Shown in pieces: positions 1 through 7,799 of a stretch of 13,322 nucleotides of DNA (the stretch's first letter is position 1; each line of letters opens with the position of its first letter). The DNA is from 66-474 sp035249465 (GTDB lineage Bacteria > Pseudomonadota > Gammaproteobacteria > Xanthomonadales > Rhodanobacteraceae). The DNA lies in the NCBI GenBank assembly GCA_035249465.1, contig DATFGL010000148.1, positions 1 to 13,322 of the forward strand. Reading direction: 5' to 3'. The translations under genes were made by a program, and so were the position numbers. The notes under the pieces are model-generated. The model worked only from the letters and a program-made list of their open reading frames with translations, was not told where the DNA came from and searched no databases.

Positions 1-1859
1 TCAATGCCCGCTCGAGCCGGCGCCAGCAGTCAGCGTCTGGCCCGGTACCGGCAAACCGGCCTGCTTGCACAAGGCGGTAAAGCGCGGATCGTGCTGGTAC
101 GCGAGCACAAACGGGTCGGAAAGAAGGCTGGGTATCAGCGCTGGGTCGTGCTGCGTCCAGGCTCGCTGCAGCCACTCGAACATTTCGTCCGACTGCTTGC
201 GGAGTGCGTACAGGTCGGATACGAGGTACGGCTGATCCTTCCCGTACTTGGTGGTAAAGTCCCGCAGCGCCGCGTCCGCGGATTGCCGATCAGGGGCAAT
301 CTGCTTCACGAGCGCCCTTGCCCACGGACCAAACACCGGGTCGGTTTCCTTCGCGGCTTCGCGAGTCGCGGTGTCCCTATCGCCCCGCAGGACGGCAATT
401 TCGACCTGGGCCACGGTCAGGCCAGGGAAATCCGGCTGCAGGGTCAACGCCTTGCGGAGGGTCTGCTCGGCCGCGTCGAGCTGGCGCTGCCCCAACTGGG
501 CGAGGACCATGCTGTAATAAATATCGACGCGCAACGGATCGCTGGAAAGGATCTTGCGGTACATCTCCACCGCCGCCTGCAGTTGTCCGAAGTTGACCAA
601 GCCGCCGGCCACGAAATTCATGCTGGTGGTGTCGTTCGGTGCCAACTCGAGGGCGCGTTTGTACTCCGCCAACGCCCCCGCGGGATCGTTGTCGATGTTC
701 GCGAGCAGGTAGCCGCGGTCGGTATGGGTGTGTGCCGCGTCCGGTGCCAGCAGTTGTTCCTTCTCCGCTGCTGCACGGGCCTGCGCATAGGCCTGCTGGC
801 GTGCATCGCCCGCCAGATAGAGCACGCCGAGGTTTATTTGTGAATTGGACAGCATCCCCCAGGCGTAGGCGTAGCCCGGATCGAGTTCGAGCGCCTTCTG
901 GTACAAGGCGATGCCTTGGCGAAGGCTGGCTTCGGTGCCACGGCGCGTGATGGCGCGCCCTTGCAACATCATCTCGTAAGCCTCCACGTTGCCGGTGGGG
1001 GGCTTGTCGCCTGCAACGATGGCATGACCCAGCAGTTTGACCTTGAGCGCGTCGGCCACGGCCTCGCCGATTTTCGACTGGATCGCAAACACGTCCTTGA
1101 GTTGCTCGTCGTAGCTGTGCGACCACAGACTGGCACCGTCTTTTGCGCTGATCATGCTGACAGTAACGCGGATGCGGTCCCGTGTTGGCGTACCGAACCC
1201 ATGATCAGGTGCGCCACGCCCAATGCCACTCCGATTTGCGCCGGGTTGTCCCTGGAATCACGAAACTTGAAGCTGGAATACTTGCCGATCACCTTCAATC
1301 CGTCGACCTGGGTGAGATCCGAAATGAGTTCTTCGGACAGGCCATCGGAAAAATATTGCTGCTTGGGATCTCCGCTTTCATTGGTCAGCGGCAGCACCGC
1401 GACGGACTTGAAGGGAACCTTGGCCAGCTCTGCCGCGATGGTCTTGGCATCGGCCACGTTCGCGGTGCTGTTCGCGTCGCGGTGCAGCACGAACGTATTG
1501 GTGACCAGCAGCACAATGGCCAAAGCCATTACGCCGATGATCCAGAAATCCAGCTTGCGCCCGGTAGCGTGGTGGAACGCCGGGTCGTCAGCGGTGACAT
1601 CTTCTTCGCGCTTCAAGCCTGCAGGCGTCAGCTTGTAGTACCAGGCGAAAGCGACCCAGAACGGAAATCCGATCGCACAGGCACCCACGAACCAGCGCGT
1701 GACCCAGTCAGGCAGCCCGAACGGCCCGCTCAACTGCGCGATGCCCTGCGAGAGCGCCCACACCGCGCCGATGTAAACCGCCGCGGCGCGCCAGACATGG
1801 CGGTAACTGAGTTCGGCGAAGATGCCGCGCTTCCCTGGCGGCCCGTCGTGGCTTGTCAC
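1..1859 (-). pseudogene. Membrane-anchored TolB/FlgO-like TPR protein, frameshifted
   Basis: Two minus-strand reading frames together make one protein of about 619 residues. The N-terminal part (GTG start at 1859) has three predicted membrane segments at about residues 22-43, 55-75 and 103-125, with the FPFWVAFAWYYKLTPAGLKRE stretch typical of this family. A TolB/FlgO-like domain follows (VAVLPLTNESGD, then YFSDGLSEELISDL, about 151-227). This frame runs out of register after GSVRQHG and stops at 1154-1152. The -1/+2 frame resumes with DRIRVTVSMISAKDGASLWS and continues through TPR repeats (for example ALELDPGYAYAWGML and ALELAPNDTTSMNF) to a TGA at 3-1. Restoring one base in the CCC run at 1179-1181 joins the frames into the usual family sequence. 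ATG codons further upstream (1976, 1955) would add a tail that looks unlike this family, so GTG 1859 is preferred but not certain. The cellular role of this family is unclear. The break may be a real mutation or an assembly error. Confidence 0.75.
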
Positions 1860-1996
1860 TATTGCGCCCCGGGGCTCCCACCGGCGACAGGCCGGTCTCC
1901 AGATGTGCGCAAGTGTCGGGGTTCGCACCGTGCGATGCAAGCATGGCGCGTGCATGCGCGATCCGCGCTCCAGCAACGCGACATCAACTCAAAGGC
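1860..1996. other. Gap between ispA and the TPR gene, with a hairpin
   Basis: These 137 bases separate the ispA stop from the GTG start of the downstream minus-strand gene. A perfect 6-bp inverted repeat (ACCGGC, loop of 5, GCCGGT) lies at 1880-1896. On the minus strand it is followed by GGGAGCCCCGG and no T-run, so it does not look like an intrinsic terminator. It sits about 20 bases before the GTG start and would be part of the leader. No convincing promoter was found here, so co-transcription with ispA is possible. Confidence 0.35.
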
Positions 1997-2881
1997 TCAA
2001 CGATCCCGATGCACGATGTAGCGCGCCAGCCAGCGCAGTGGTTCGGCCGAGCCGCCGAAGCCTTCCAACGCGGTGAGCGCCTCGGCGTACAGCGCATCGG
2101 CACGGCGCTTGGCGTTGCCCATGCCCATCAGGGACGGATACGTCGCCTTGCCGCGCGCAGCGTCGGCGCCCTGGGTCTTGCCGGTGAGCGCCTGCTCGCC
2201 TTCGACATCCAGCACGTCGTCCTTGATCTGGAAGGCGAGCCCCACGCATTCCGCGAACCGGTCGAGCGCATCGCGCGAGGCGGCCGGCATGCCGGGCACC
2301 GCGCAGCACGGCATCAACACCGCCGCGCGGATCAATTTGCCGGTCTTGTCGCGATCGAGCGCTTCAAGGTCCGTCGCCGCGAGTTGCCTGCCCTCGGATT
2401 CCAGGTCCACCGCCTGGCCACCCGTCATGCCTTGCGAACCGGTGGCGGCCGCGAGAATCGCGATCATGCCCAGCCGCTCGGCGGCGTGATGTGCACCATC
2501 GCCTGCGAGGATTTCGAACGCGCGTGTCTGCAGCGCATCGCCCGCGAGGATCGCGGTGGCGACGCCAAACGCCGCATGCGTGGAGGGCTTGCCGCGCCGC
2601 AACGCATCGTCGTCCATCGCCGGAAGATCGTCGTGCACCAGCGAGAACACATGCACGCATTCGACCGCACAGGCCGCATCGTCGAGGTGCTCCGCCGGCA
2701 CGCCCAGCACTTCGCCGCCGGCGTAGCAAAGCAACGGGCGGATGCGCTTGCCGCCGCCCAGCGCCGCGTAACGCATGGCCGCGTGCAGGGAGGCCGGCCG
2801 CGCATCCGCGGGCGGCAGGCGCACGTCCAGGGCCTGTTCGACCCGGTCGCGATAGCCGGCCACGCGATCTGCAAAAGACAT
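1997..2881 (-). CDS. ispA: Farnesyl diphosphate synthase (IspA type)
   Basis: A 294-residue trans-prenyltransferase that would condense DMAPP and two IPP into farnesyl diphosphate in the cytosol. Family marks are GGGKRIRP (42-49), the first aspartate-rich motif HDDLPAMDDD (83-92), GDALQT (114-119), and the second motif DDVLD (221-225) followed by the GKTQGAD and KATYPS stretches typical of bacterial IspA. The residues before the first motif (VFSLVHDD) match short-chain C15 enzymes such as E. coli IspA (YSLIHDD), which argues for FPP over longer products. The start at ATG 2881 is chosen because GGAG lies 7 bases upstream; an in-frame ATG at 2917 lacks this and would overlap the promoter. It is divergent from the squalene synthase cluster, and its product would be the substrate of that enzyme. 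Octaprenyl or geranylgeranyl synthase is less likely from the motif context. Confidence 0.93.
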   Translation of the reverse strand: MSFADRVAGYRDRVEQALDVRLPPADARPASLHAAMRYAALGGGKRIRPLLCYAGGEVLGVPAEHLDDAACAVECVHVFSLVHDDLPAMDDDALRRGKPSTHAAFGVATAILAGDALQTRAFEILAGDGAHHAAERLGMIAILAAATGSQGMTGGQAVDLESEGRQLAATDLEALDRDKTGKLIRAAVLMPCCAVPGMPAASRDALDRFAECVGLAFQIKDDVLDVEGEQALTGKTQGADAARGKATYPSLMGMGNAKRRADALYAEALTALEGFGGSAEPLRWLARYIVHRDR

Positions 2882-2888
2882 CAAACGG

Positions 2889-2892
2889 CTCC
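2889..2892 (-). promoter_or_regulatory. Ribosome binding site of ispA
   Basis: GGAG on the minus strand, 7 bases before ATG 2881. It decides between this start and the in-frame ATG at 2917. Confidence 0.7.
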
Positions 2893-2921
2893 ATGTCGGC
2901 GCTGTGCGCCGCGGCACCGCG

Positions 2922-2951
2922 AGCCTAGCGAGACCGCCGCATGAATGTCAA
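2922..2951 (-). promoter_or_regulatory. Sigma70-type promoter for ispA
   Basis: On the minus strand a perfect TTGACA -35 box (plus-strand TGTCAA at 2946-2951) is followed after 18 bases by TAGGCT (plus-strand AGCCTA at 2922-2927) as -10. Transcription would start about 7 bases further on, leaving a leader of roughly 30-35 bases that contains the GGAG before ATG 2881. The call rests on box match and spacing only. Confidence 0.6.
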
Positions 2952-3041
2952 AACGGCGTCGGCGCCACTTCCACCTCATCTTCACGCACAATGCGTAGGA
3001 TCGAAACGTCGGCCGACATTGCGCCGAAGGAGTCCAGCAGG
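2952..3041 (+). promoter_or_regulatory. Upstream region of the hopanoid/mevalonate cluster
   Basis: The region between the ispA promoter and the squalene synthase start must carry the promoter of the large plus-strand cluster, unless that promoter overlaps the ispA one. Only weak candidates were found: a TAGGAT at 2996-3001 and a CACAAT at 2987-2992, neither with a good -35 at the right distance. The AAGGAG at 3027-3032, 9 bases before ATG 3042, is a strong ribosome binding site and fixes that start over the upstream ATG at 2904. Confidence 0.35.
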
Positions 3042-4172
3042 ATGATCGCCCCAGCTCCCGCCAACGCGTCGCGTCGCGACGCCGAAGCCTACCAGGAGCG
3101 CATTCTCCCCGCGGTATCACGCACGTTCGCGCTTACGATCCCGCAGCTCGATCCGCGCTTGCGCACGGTGATCGCCAATGCGTACCTGTTGTGCCGGATC
3201 GCGGACACCATCGAGGACGAACAATCGCTCGGCGGCGACGTGAAGCAGCAGTTCCATGACCGTTTCACGCGCGTGGTCGGGTCGACCGAAGATCCGGCGT
3301 CGTTCGCGCGTGACCTCGCGCCGCTCCTGTGCGGCAACACGCTTGCGGCGGAACGCGACCTGGTGGCGCACACGCCGGACGTCATCGAAGTCACCGACGG
3401 CTTCAACCTGACACAGCGCGAATCGCTGGCGCGCTGCATCCGCATCATGTGCACCGGCATGCCGAGCTTCGAGCGCCGCGCCAGCACCGCAGGCCTCGCG
3501 GACATGCGCGAGATGGACCGTTATTGCTACTACGTAGCCGGCGTCGTAGGGCAGACCCTCACCGATTTGTTCTGCGACTACTCGCCGCGCATCGCCGAAA
3601 AACGCGAAGCGATGGCGTCGCTGGACGTGTCGTTCGGCCAGGGCCTGCAGATGACCAACATTCTCAAGGACTTCTGGGAAGACCGCGAACGCGGCGTGTG
3701 CTGGCTGCCGCGCGACCTGTTCGCGCGCGCCGGCGTGGAGCTCCAGAACATCCACCGCGGCAACGTGCCGGACGCGTTCGGCAAGGGCTACGCGCAACTG
3801 ATCGGCATCGCCCACGGCCATCTGCGCAATGCGCTCGATTACACGCTGCTGATCCCGGAAAAGGAAGCCGGCATCCGCCGCTTCTGCCTGGTCGCCGTGG
3901 GGCTGGCGATGCGCACGCTGGCGTCGATCCTCGCCAAGCCGGATTTCACGGCCGGCGCCCAGGTAAAGGTGTCACGGCAGGTGGTGAAGAAAATCGTGAT
4001 CGTCACGCGCCTGTTCTCGGGCTACAGCCGCGTGCTGCAAAGCTGGTTCGCGCGCATGGCCGACGGCCTGCCACTGCAGGCACTGGCCACGGATTGGGGC
4101 GGCCTGCTGCCGGACCCGCGCTCGGCGTGGCCGCACAGCGACGGTTGCGGTCCGGCGCAGGCATTCAAGTAA
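3042..4172 (+). CDS. sqs: Squalene synthase (one-enzyme, SQS-like)
   Basis: A 376-residue head-to-head prenyl synthase that would couple two FPP to squalene via presqualene diphosphate, using NADPH. The first aspartate-rich motif DTIED is at 55-59 and the second, DFWED, at 210-214, within LQMTNILKDFWEDRERGV. YCYYVAGVVGQTLTDLF (161-177) closely resembles eukaryotic squalene synthase (YCHYVAGLVG in human), as does the length. HpnC and HpnD proteins are shorter (under about 300 residues). No C-terminal membrane anchor is seen, unlike the eukaryotic enzyme. ATG 3042 is chosen for its AAGGAG; the frame stays open upstream to 2904 with unrelated sequence. It is the first gene of the cluster, 6 bases before shc, which would use its product. 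A dehydrosqualene or phytoene product cannot be excluded from sequence, but the cyclase next door supports squalene. Confidence 0.88.
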   Translation: MIAPAPANASRRDAEAYQERILPAVSRTFALTIPQLDPRLRTVIANAYLLCRIADTIEDEQSLGGDVKQQFHDRFTRVVGSTEDPASFARDLAPLLCGNTLAAERDLVAHTPDVIEVTDGFNLTQRESLARCIRIMCTGMPSFERRASTAGLADMREMDRYCYYVAGVVGQTLTDLFCDYSPRIAEKREAMASLDVSFGQGLQMTNILKDFWEDRERGVCWLPRDLFARAGVELQNIHRGNVPDAFGKGYAQLIGIAHGHLRNALDYTLLIPEKEAGIRRFCLVAVGLAMRTLASILAKPDFTAGAQVKVSRQVVKKIVIVTRLFSGYSRVLQSWFARMADGLPLQALATDWGGLLPDPRSAWPHSDGCGPAQAFK

Positions 4173-4178
4173 GTCGCC

Positions 4179-6119
4179 ATGGCTCCCGACTTCGGCATCC
4201 CGCACGCTGGTTCGACGGTTCGCAGCCAACCCGCTGCGCGCGATCCTCTTGCCGAGGCCATCGGTGCAGCGCGAACGCGGATCCTTGGCCGCCAGCACGC
4301 GGATGGCTGTTGGCAATACGAGCTGGAAGCCGACTGCACGATTCCGGCCGAATACATCCTGATGCTGCATTATCTCGGTGAATCCGACCGCCTGCTGGAA
4401 GCGCGCCTCGCCGAATACCTGCGCGGCCACCAGTCGCGCGACGGCGGCTGGCCGCTGTACCCCGGCGGCGCGCTGGACGTGAGTTGCAGCGTGAAATGCT
4501 ATTTCGCGCTGAAGCTGACCGGCGACCGCGCCGACGCGCCGCACATGGCGCGCGCGCGATCGGCGATCCTGGCGCATGGCGGCGCCGCGCGCAGCAACGT
4601 GTTCACCCGCATCACGCTGGCGCTGTTCGGCGAACTGCCATGGCGAGGGGTTCCCTTCCTGCCGGTCGAAATCGTGCTGTTGCCACGCTGGTTCCCCTTC
4701 AATCTCGCCAAGGTGTCGTACTGGTCGCGCACCGTGATGGTGCCGCTGTCGGTGTTGACCACCTTGAAACCGCGCGCGGCCAATCCGCTCGGCGTGCACG
4801 TCAGGGAGCTGTTCGTCACACCGCCGGAACAGGAACAACATTATTTCCACCCGCGTTCGCTGCTGAACCGGTTGCTGTTCGCGTGCGAACATGTCGTGCG
4901 GCGTTTCGAACCGCTGATGCCCGGCCGACTGCGCAGGCATGCGCTGAAACGCGCCGAGGACTGGATCCTCGAACGCCGCAACGGCGACGGCGGCCTGGGC
5001 GCGATCTTTCCTGCGATGGTCAACGCCTACGAGGCGCTGGCGCTGCTCGGTTATGCAGCCGAACATCCCGCGCGCCGCGAAACGCGCAAGGCCATCGACG
5101 ACCTGCTGGTCGTGCACGACGACGTCGCGTGGTGCCAGCCCTGCGTGTCGCCGGTCTGGGATACCGGGCTGACCTGCCTCGCGTTGCAGGAGGACGGCAG
5201 CGCACCGGCCGCGGCGATCGGGCGCGCGCTCGAATGGCTGACCACCCGCCAATTGCTCGATGAACCGGGCGACTGGCGAAGCTATCGTCGATGCCTGCCC
5301 GGCGGAGGCTGGGCGTTCCAGTTCAGGAACGATGCGTACCCCGATCTCGATGACACCGCGGTGGTCGCGCGCGCACTGCACCAATCACCGCAGCGCGCGA
5401 GGTTCGCAAACGCGATCGAACGCGCCGCCGATTGGCTGGTCGGCATGCAGTCGAAGAATGGCGGCTTCGCCGCATTCGACGCCGACAACGATCATCAGTG
5501 GCTCAACCAGATTCCATTCGCCGACCACGGTGCACTGCTCGATCCGCCGACCAGCGACGTCAGCGGCCGCGTGCTGACCTTGCTGTCATTGGTCGACCGC
5601 GAACAGGATGGCGCGGCGCGCGAACGCGCGATGCGCTTCCTGCTGGACGAACAGACCCCGGAAGGTGCGTGGTTCGGGCGCTGGGGCACCAATTACATCT
5701 ACGGCACGTGGTCGGTACTGGTGGCGCTGCGTGCCTCCGGCATGGCGGCCGGCGAAGCCCCGGTCCGGCGCGCCGTGAAGTGGCTGAAATCCGTGCAGCA
5801 AGCCGATGGCGGCTGGGGCGAAGGCAACGACAGTTATCTTGATCCGCAATTGCGCGGGCGCGGCGCGCACAGTGGCCCCGCACAGACGGCATGGGCTCTG
5901 CTCGGACTGATGGCCGCGGGCGAGGCCGGCAGCCCGGCGGTGGCGCGCGGCGTCGAATACCTGCTCAGGACCCAAACCGGCGGCGAGTGGCACGACGCCC
6001 GTTTCAACGCGCCGGGTTTCCCGCGCGTGTTCTACCTGAAATACCACGGCTACAGTCGCTACTTTCCTTACTGGGCGCTGGTGCGCTTCCGCAATGTCCA
6101 CGCCGGGCGGCCCCACTGA
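4179..6119 (+). CDS. shc: Squalene-hopene cyclase
   Basis: A 646-residue class II triterpene cyclase that would convert squalene to hopene and hopanol as a monotopic membrane enzyme. The catalytic DXDDTA motif is DLDDTA at 389-394; oxidosqualene cyclases carry DCTAE instead. QW-type repeats are visible at QSRDGGW (85-91), GDGGLGAIF (269-277), QSKNGGF (424-430), EQTPEGAWFGRWG (491-503), QQADGGW (540-546) and QTGGEW (599-604). The carboxy end FYLKYHGYSRYFPYWAL (618-633) is typical of the family, and the length is as expected for SHC. ATG 4179 follows the squalene synthase stop by 6 bases with no strong Shine-Dalgarno, suggesting translational coupling. The last 26 bases overlap hpnG. No key motif appears to be lost. 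Confidence 0.96.
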   Translation: MAPDFGIPHAGSTVRSQPAARDPLAEAIGAARTRILGRQHADGCWQYELEADCTIPAEYILMLHYLGESDRLLEARLAEYLRGHQSRDGGWPLYPGGALDVSCSVKCYFALKLTGDRADAPHMARARSAILAHGGAARSNVFTRITLALFGELPWRGVPFLPVEIVLLPRWFPFNLAKVSYWSRTVMVPLSVLTTLKPRAANPLGVHVRELFVTPPEQEQHYFHPRSLLNRLLFACEHVVRRFEPLMPGRLRRHALKRAEDWILERRNGDGGLGAIFPAMVNAYEALALLGYAAEHPARRETRKAIDDLLVVHDDVAWCQPCVSPVWDTGLTCLALQEDGSAPAAAIGRALEWLTTRQLLDEPGDWRSYRRCLPGGGWAFQFRNDAYPDLDDTAVVARALHQSPQRARFANAIERAADWLVGMQSKNGGFAAFDADNDHQWLNQIPFADHGALLDPPTSDVSGRVLTLLSLVDREQDGAARERAMRFLLDEQTPEGAWFGRWGTNYIYGTWSVLVALRASGMAAGEAPVRRAVKWLKSVQQADGGWGEGNDSYLDPQLRGRGAHSGPAQTAWALLGLMAAGEAGSPAVARGVEYLLRTQTGGEWHDARFNAPGFPRVFYLKYHGYSRYFPYWALVRFRNVHAGRPH

Positions 6120-6810
6120 AGGCACGGGCCTGGTCGTGGCGCTTCCCGCCGAAGCGCACAGCATCGGCATGCACGGCATGCACCCGGGTGACTGCGTGCG
6201 CTGGCGCGGCGGATGGATTGCGGTATCCGGCATCGGCCCGCACAACGCGATGCGCGCGGCGGAGCGGCTGCTCGCCTGCGGCGTCGCGCGGCTGGCGAAC
6301 TGGGGCGTGGCCGGCGCGCTGGATGCCACGCTTGCGGCGGGTGACGTGTTGATCGTCGATCGCATCCGCTATGCGCGCGATGATCCCGGGTTCGCCACCG
6401 ATGCCGATGCAAGCGAACAACTGGCTGCCGCGCTTTCCGCGGCCCTGCATGTGCGCCGCGGTACGCTCTGGTCGGCAACGCAGCCGGTGGCGACGCCATC
6501 CGAAAAGCGGGCGCTGGCCGAACGCAGCGGCGCCCTCGCTGTGGACATGGAAGCTGCGCCGGTCGCGGCAGTGGCGCTGCGCGCGAAGCTGCCGTTCGTC
6601 GTGGTGAAAGCCATCTGCGATCCGGCGGCGCGGGAACTGCCCGCGGGCATCGTGCGTGCACTGGACGGCGCCGACCAAGGATGGTCGCTGCGCATGGTCG
6701 CGGCGATCGCCTTCGGCGGCCCCGCCACCTGGCGCGCCGTGCACGCGCTGTCGCGCGACTACCGGCGTGCGCGCCGCTCGCTCGCAACCGCCGCGGCACT
6801 CGCTGCATGA
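6094..6810 (+). CDS. hpnG: Hopanoid-associated phosphorylase (adenosylhopane nucleosidase-like)
   Basis: A 238-residue nucleoside phosphorylase/MTAN-like protein. In the hopanoid pathway HpnG removes adenine from adenosylhopane to give a ribosylhopane. Visible family marks are LVVALPAEA near the N-terminus (13-21), VSGIGPHNA (44-52), NWGVAGAL (69-76), VDMEAAPVA (150-158) for ribose binding, and KAICDPAA (172-179), where D176 is the likely catalytic acid. The ATG at 6094 lies inside the shc end with no clear Shine-Dalgarno. Later starts at CTG 6130 or GTG 6136 would follow a GAAGG at 6118-6122, so the N-terminus is uncertain by 12-14 residues. The gene overlaps hpnA by an ATGA. hpnH, whose product would be its substrate source, lies at the right end of the window, which supports the assignment over a general MTA/SAH nucleosidase. 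Confidence 0.85.
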   Translation: MSTPGGPTEGTGLVVALPAEAHSIGMHGMHPGDCVRWRGGWIAVSGIGPHNAMRAAERLLACGVARLANWGVAGALDATLAAGDVLIVDRIRYARDDPGFATDADASEQLAAALSAALHVRRGTLWSATQPVATPSEKRALAERSGALAVDMEAAPVAAVALRAKLPFVVVKAICDPAARELPAGIVRALDGADQGWSLRMVAAIAFGGPATWRAVHALSRDYRRARRSLATAAALAA

Positions 6811-7799
6811 GCGGGCGCGTCCTCGTCAGTGGCGCCAACGGATTCGTCGGCTCGGCCGTGGCGCGCGCGCTGTCGCGCCACGATTACGCGGTGCGCGCGC
6901 TCGTGCGGTCATCCAGCGACACCGCCAACCTCGATGGCATGGACGTCGAAATCGTGCGTGGCGACCTGCTCGACCCGACCTCGCTGGAACGCGCGTTGCA
7001 GGGCTGCGAAGGCCTGTTCCACGTCGCCGCGGACTATCGGTTGTGGGCGCGCGATCCGCATGAAATTCGCAGGACGAACGTGCGCGGCACGCACGCCATC
7101 CTGCTGGCCGCGCAACACTGCGGCGTCCGGCGCGTCGTGCACACCTCCAGCGTCGCGACACTCGGCCTGCATCACGACGGCACGCCATCGGGTGAAGACA
7201 CTCCGGTACGTCTCGCCGACATGATCGGCGCGTACAAGCGTTCCAAGTTCCTGTCGGAGGCACTGGTGCGCCGCTGCGCGCGAGCCGGTTCCGATATCGT
7301 GATCGTCAATCCCGCTGCGCCCGTCGGTCCGCGTGACCGCAAGCCGACGCCGACCGGGCGCGTGATCCTCGATGCCGCACGCGGACGGATGCCGGCGTTC
7401 GTCGATACGGGCTTGTGCGTCGTGCACGTCGACGACGTCGCCGAAGGACACGTGCTCGCCTACGAGCGCGGGCAACGCGGACGGCGTTACGTGCTGGGCG
7501 GTGAGAACATGAGCCTGAAGGCGATTCTTGCCGCCGTCGCCGAACTGACCGGACGCCGCGCACCGGCGCTGCGGTTGCCGCACGCCGCGGTTTTGCCCGT
7601 GGCGTATGCTGCCGAGGCCTGGGCGCGCGTGACCGGCGTTGCGCCCGGCATCACGGTGGATGGCGTGAAGCTGGCGCTGCACAGGATGTACTTCTCGAGC
7701 CAGCGTGCCGAGGCCGAACTCGGCTACCGGGCGCGCCCGGCGCGGGAAGCACTGGCCGACGCAATACAATGGTTCCGGGACAATGGATACCTTCGATGA
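6807..7799 (+). CDS. hpnA: Hopanoid-associated sugar epimerase-like protein
   Basis: A 330-residue extended short-chain dehydrogenase/reductase. The NAD(P)-binding GANGFVG is at 9-15, an acidic RGDLLDP follows at 51-57, the active-site serine region is HTSSVATLG (112-120), and the catalytic YxxxK is Y143-K147. NPAAPVGPRDRKPTPTGR (about 171-188) is characteristic of the HpnA group. This family is repeatedly found in hopanoid clusters and annotated as a sugar epimerase or dihydroflavonol-reductase-like protein; its exact substrate is not settled. The ATG at 6807 overlaps the hpnG stop (ATGA) and its own stop overlaps the mvaD start in the same way, so it sits at the seam between hopanoid side-chain genes and mevalonate genes. 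A general NAD-dependent epimerase is the alternative reading. Confidence 0.85.
   Translation: MSGRVLVSGANGFVGSAVARALSRHDYAVRALVRSSSDTANLDGMDVEIVRGDLLDPTSLERALQGCEGLFHVAADYRLWARDPHEIRRTNVRGTHAILLAAQHCGVRRVVHTSSVATLGLHHDGTPSGEDTPVRLADMIGAYKRSKFLSEALVRRCARAGSDIVIVNPAAPVGPRDRKPTPTGRVILDAARGRMPAFVDTGLCVVHVDDVAEGHVLAYERGQRGRRYVLGGENMSLKAILAAVAELTGRRAPALRLPHAAVLPVAYAAEAWARVTGVAPGITVDGVKLALHRMYFSSQRAEAELGYRARPAREALADAIQWFRDNGYLR

Noticed and set aside
4..843. Long plus-strand open frame opposite the TPR gene
   Set aside because: It is the antisense of a recognisable TPR protein and has no family motifs; such shadows are common at this GC content.
1880..1896. Hairpin as an intrinsic terminator of ispA
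   Set aside because: The stem is only 6 bp and no T-run follows on the minus strand.
1853..2944. 363-codon plus-strand frame opposite ispA
   Set aside because: It mirrors the ispA reading frame in a different phase, and its translation is arginine/histidine-rich with no recognisable domain.
3972..5384. 470-codon minus-strand frame opposite squalene synthase and shc
   Set aside because: It spans two well-supported plus-strand genes and has no motif of its own.
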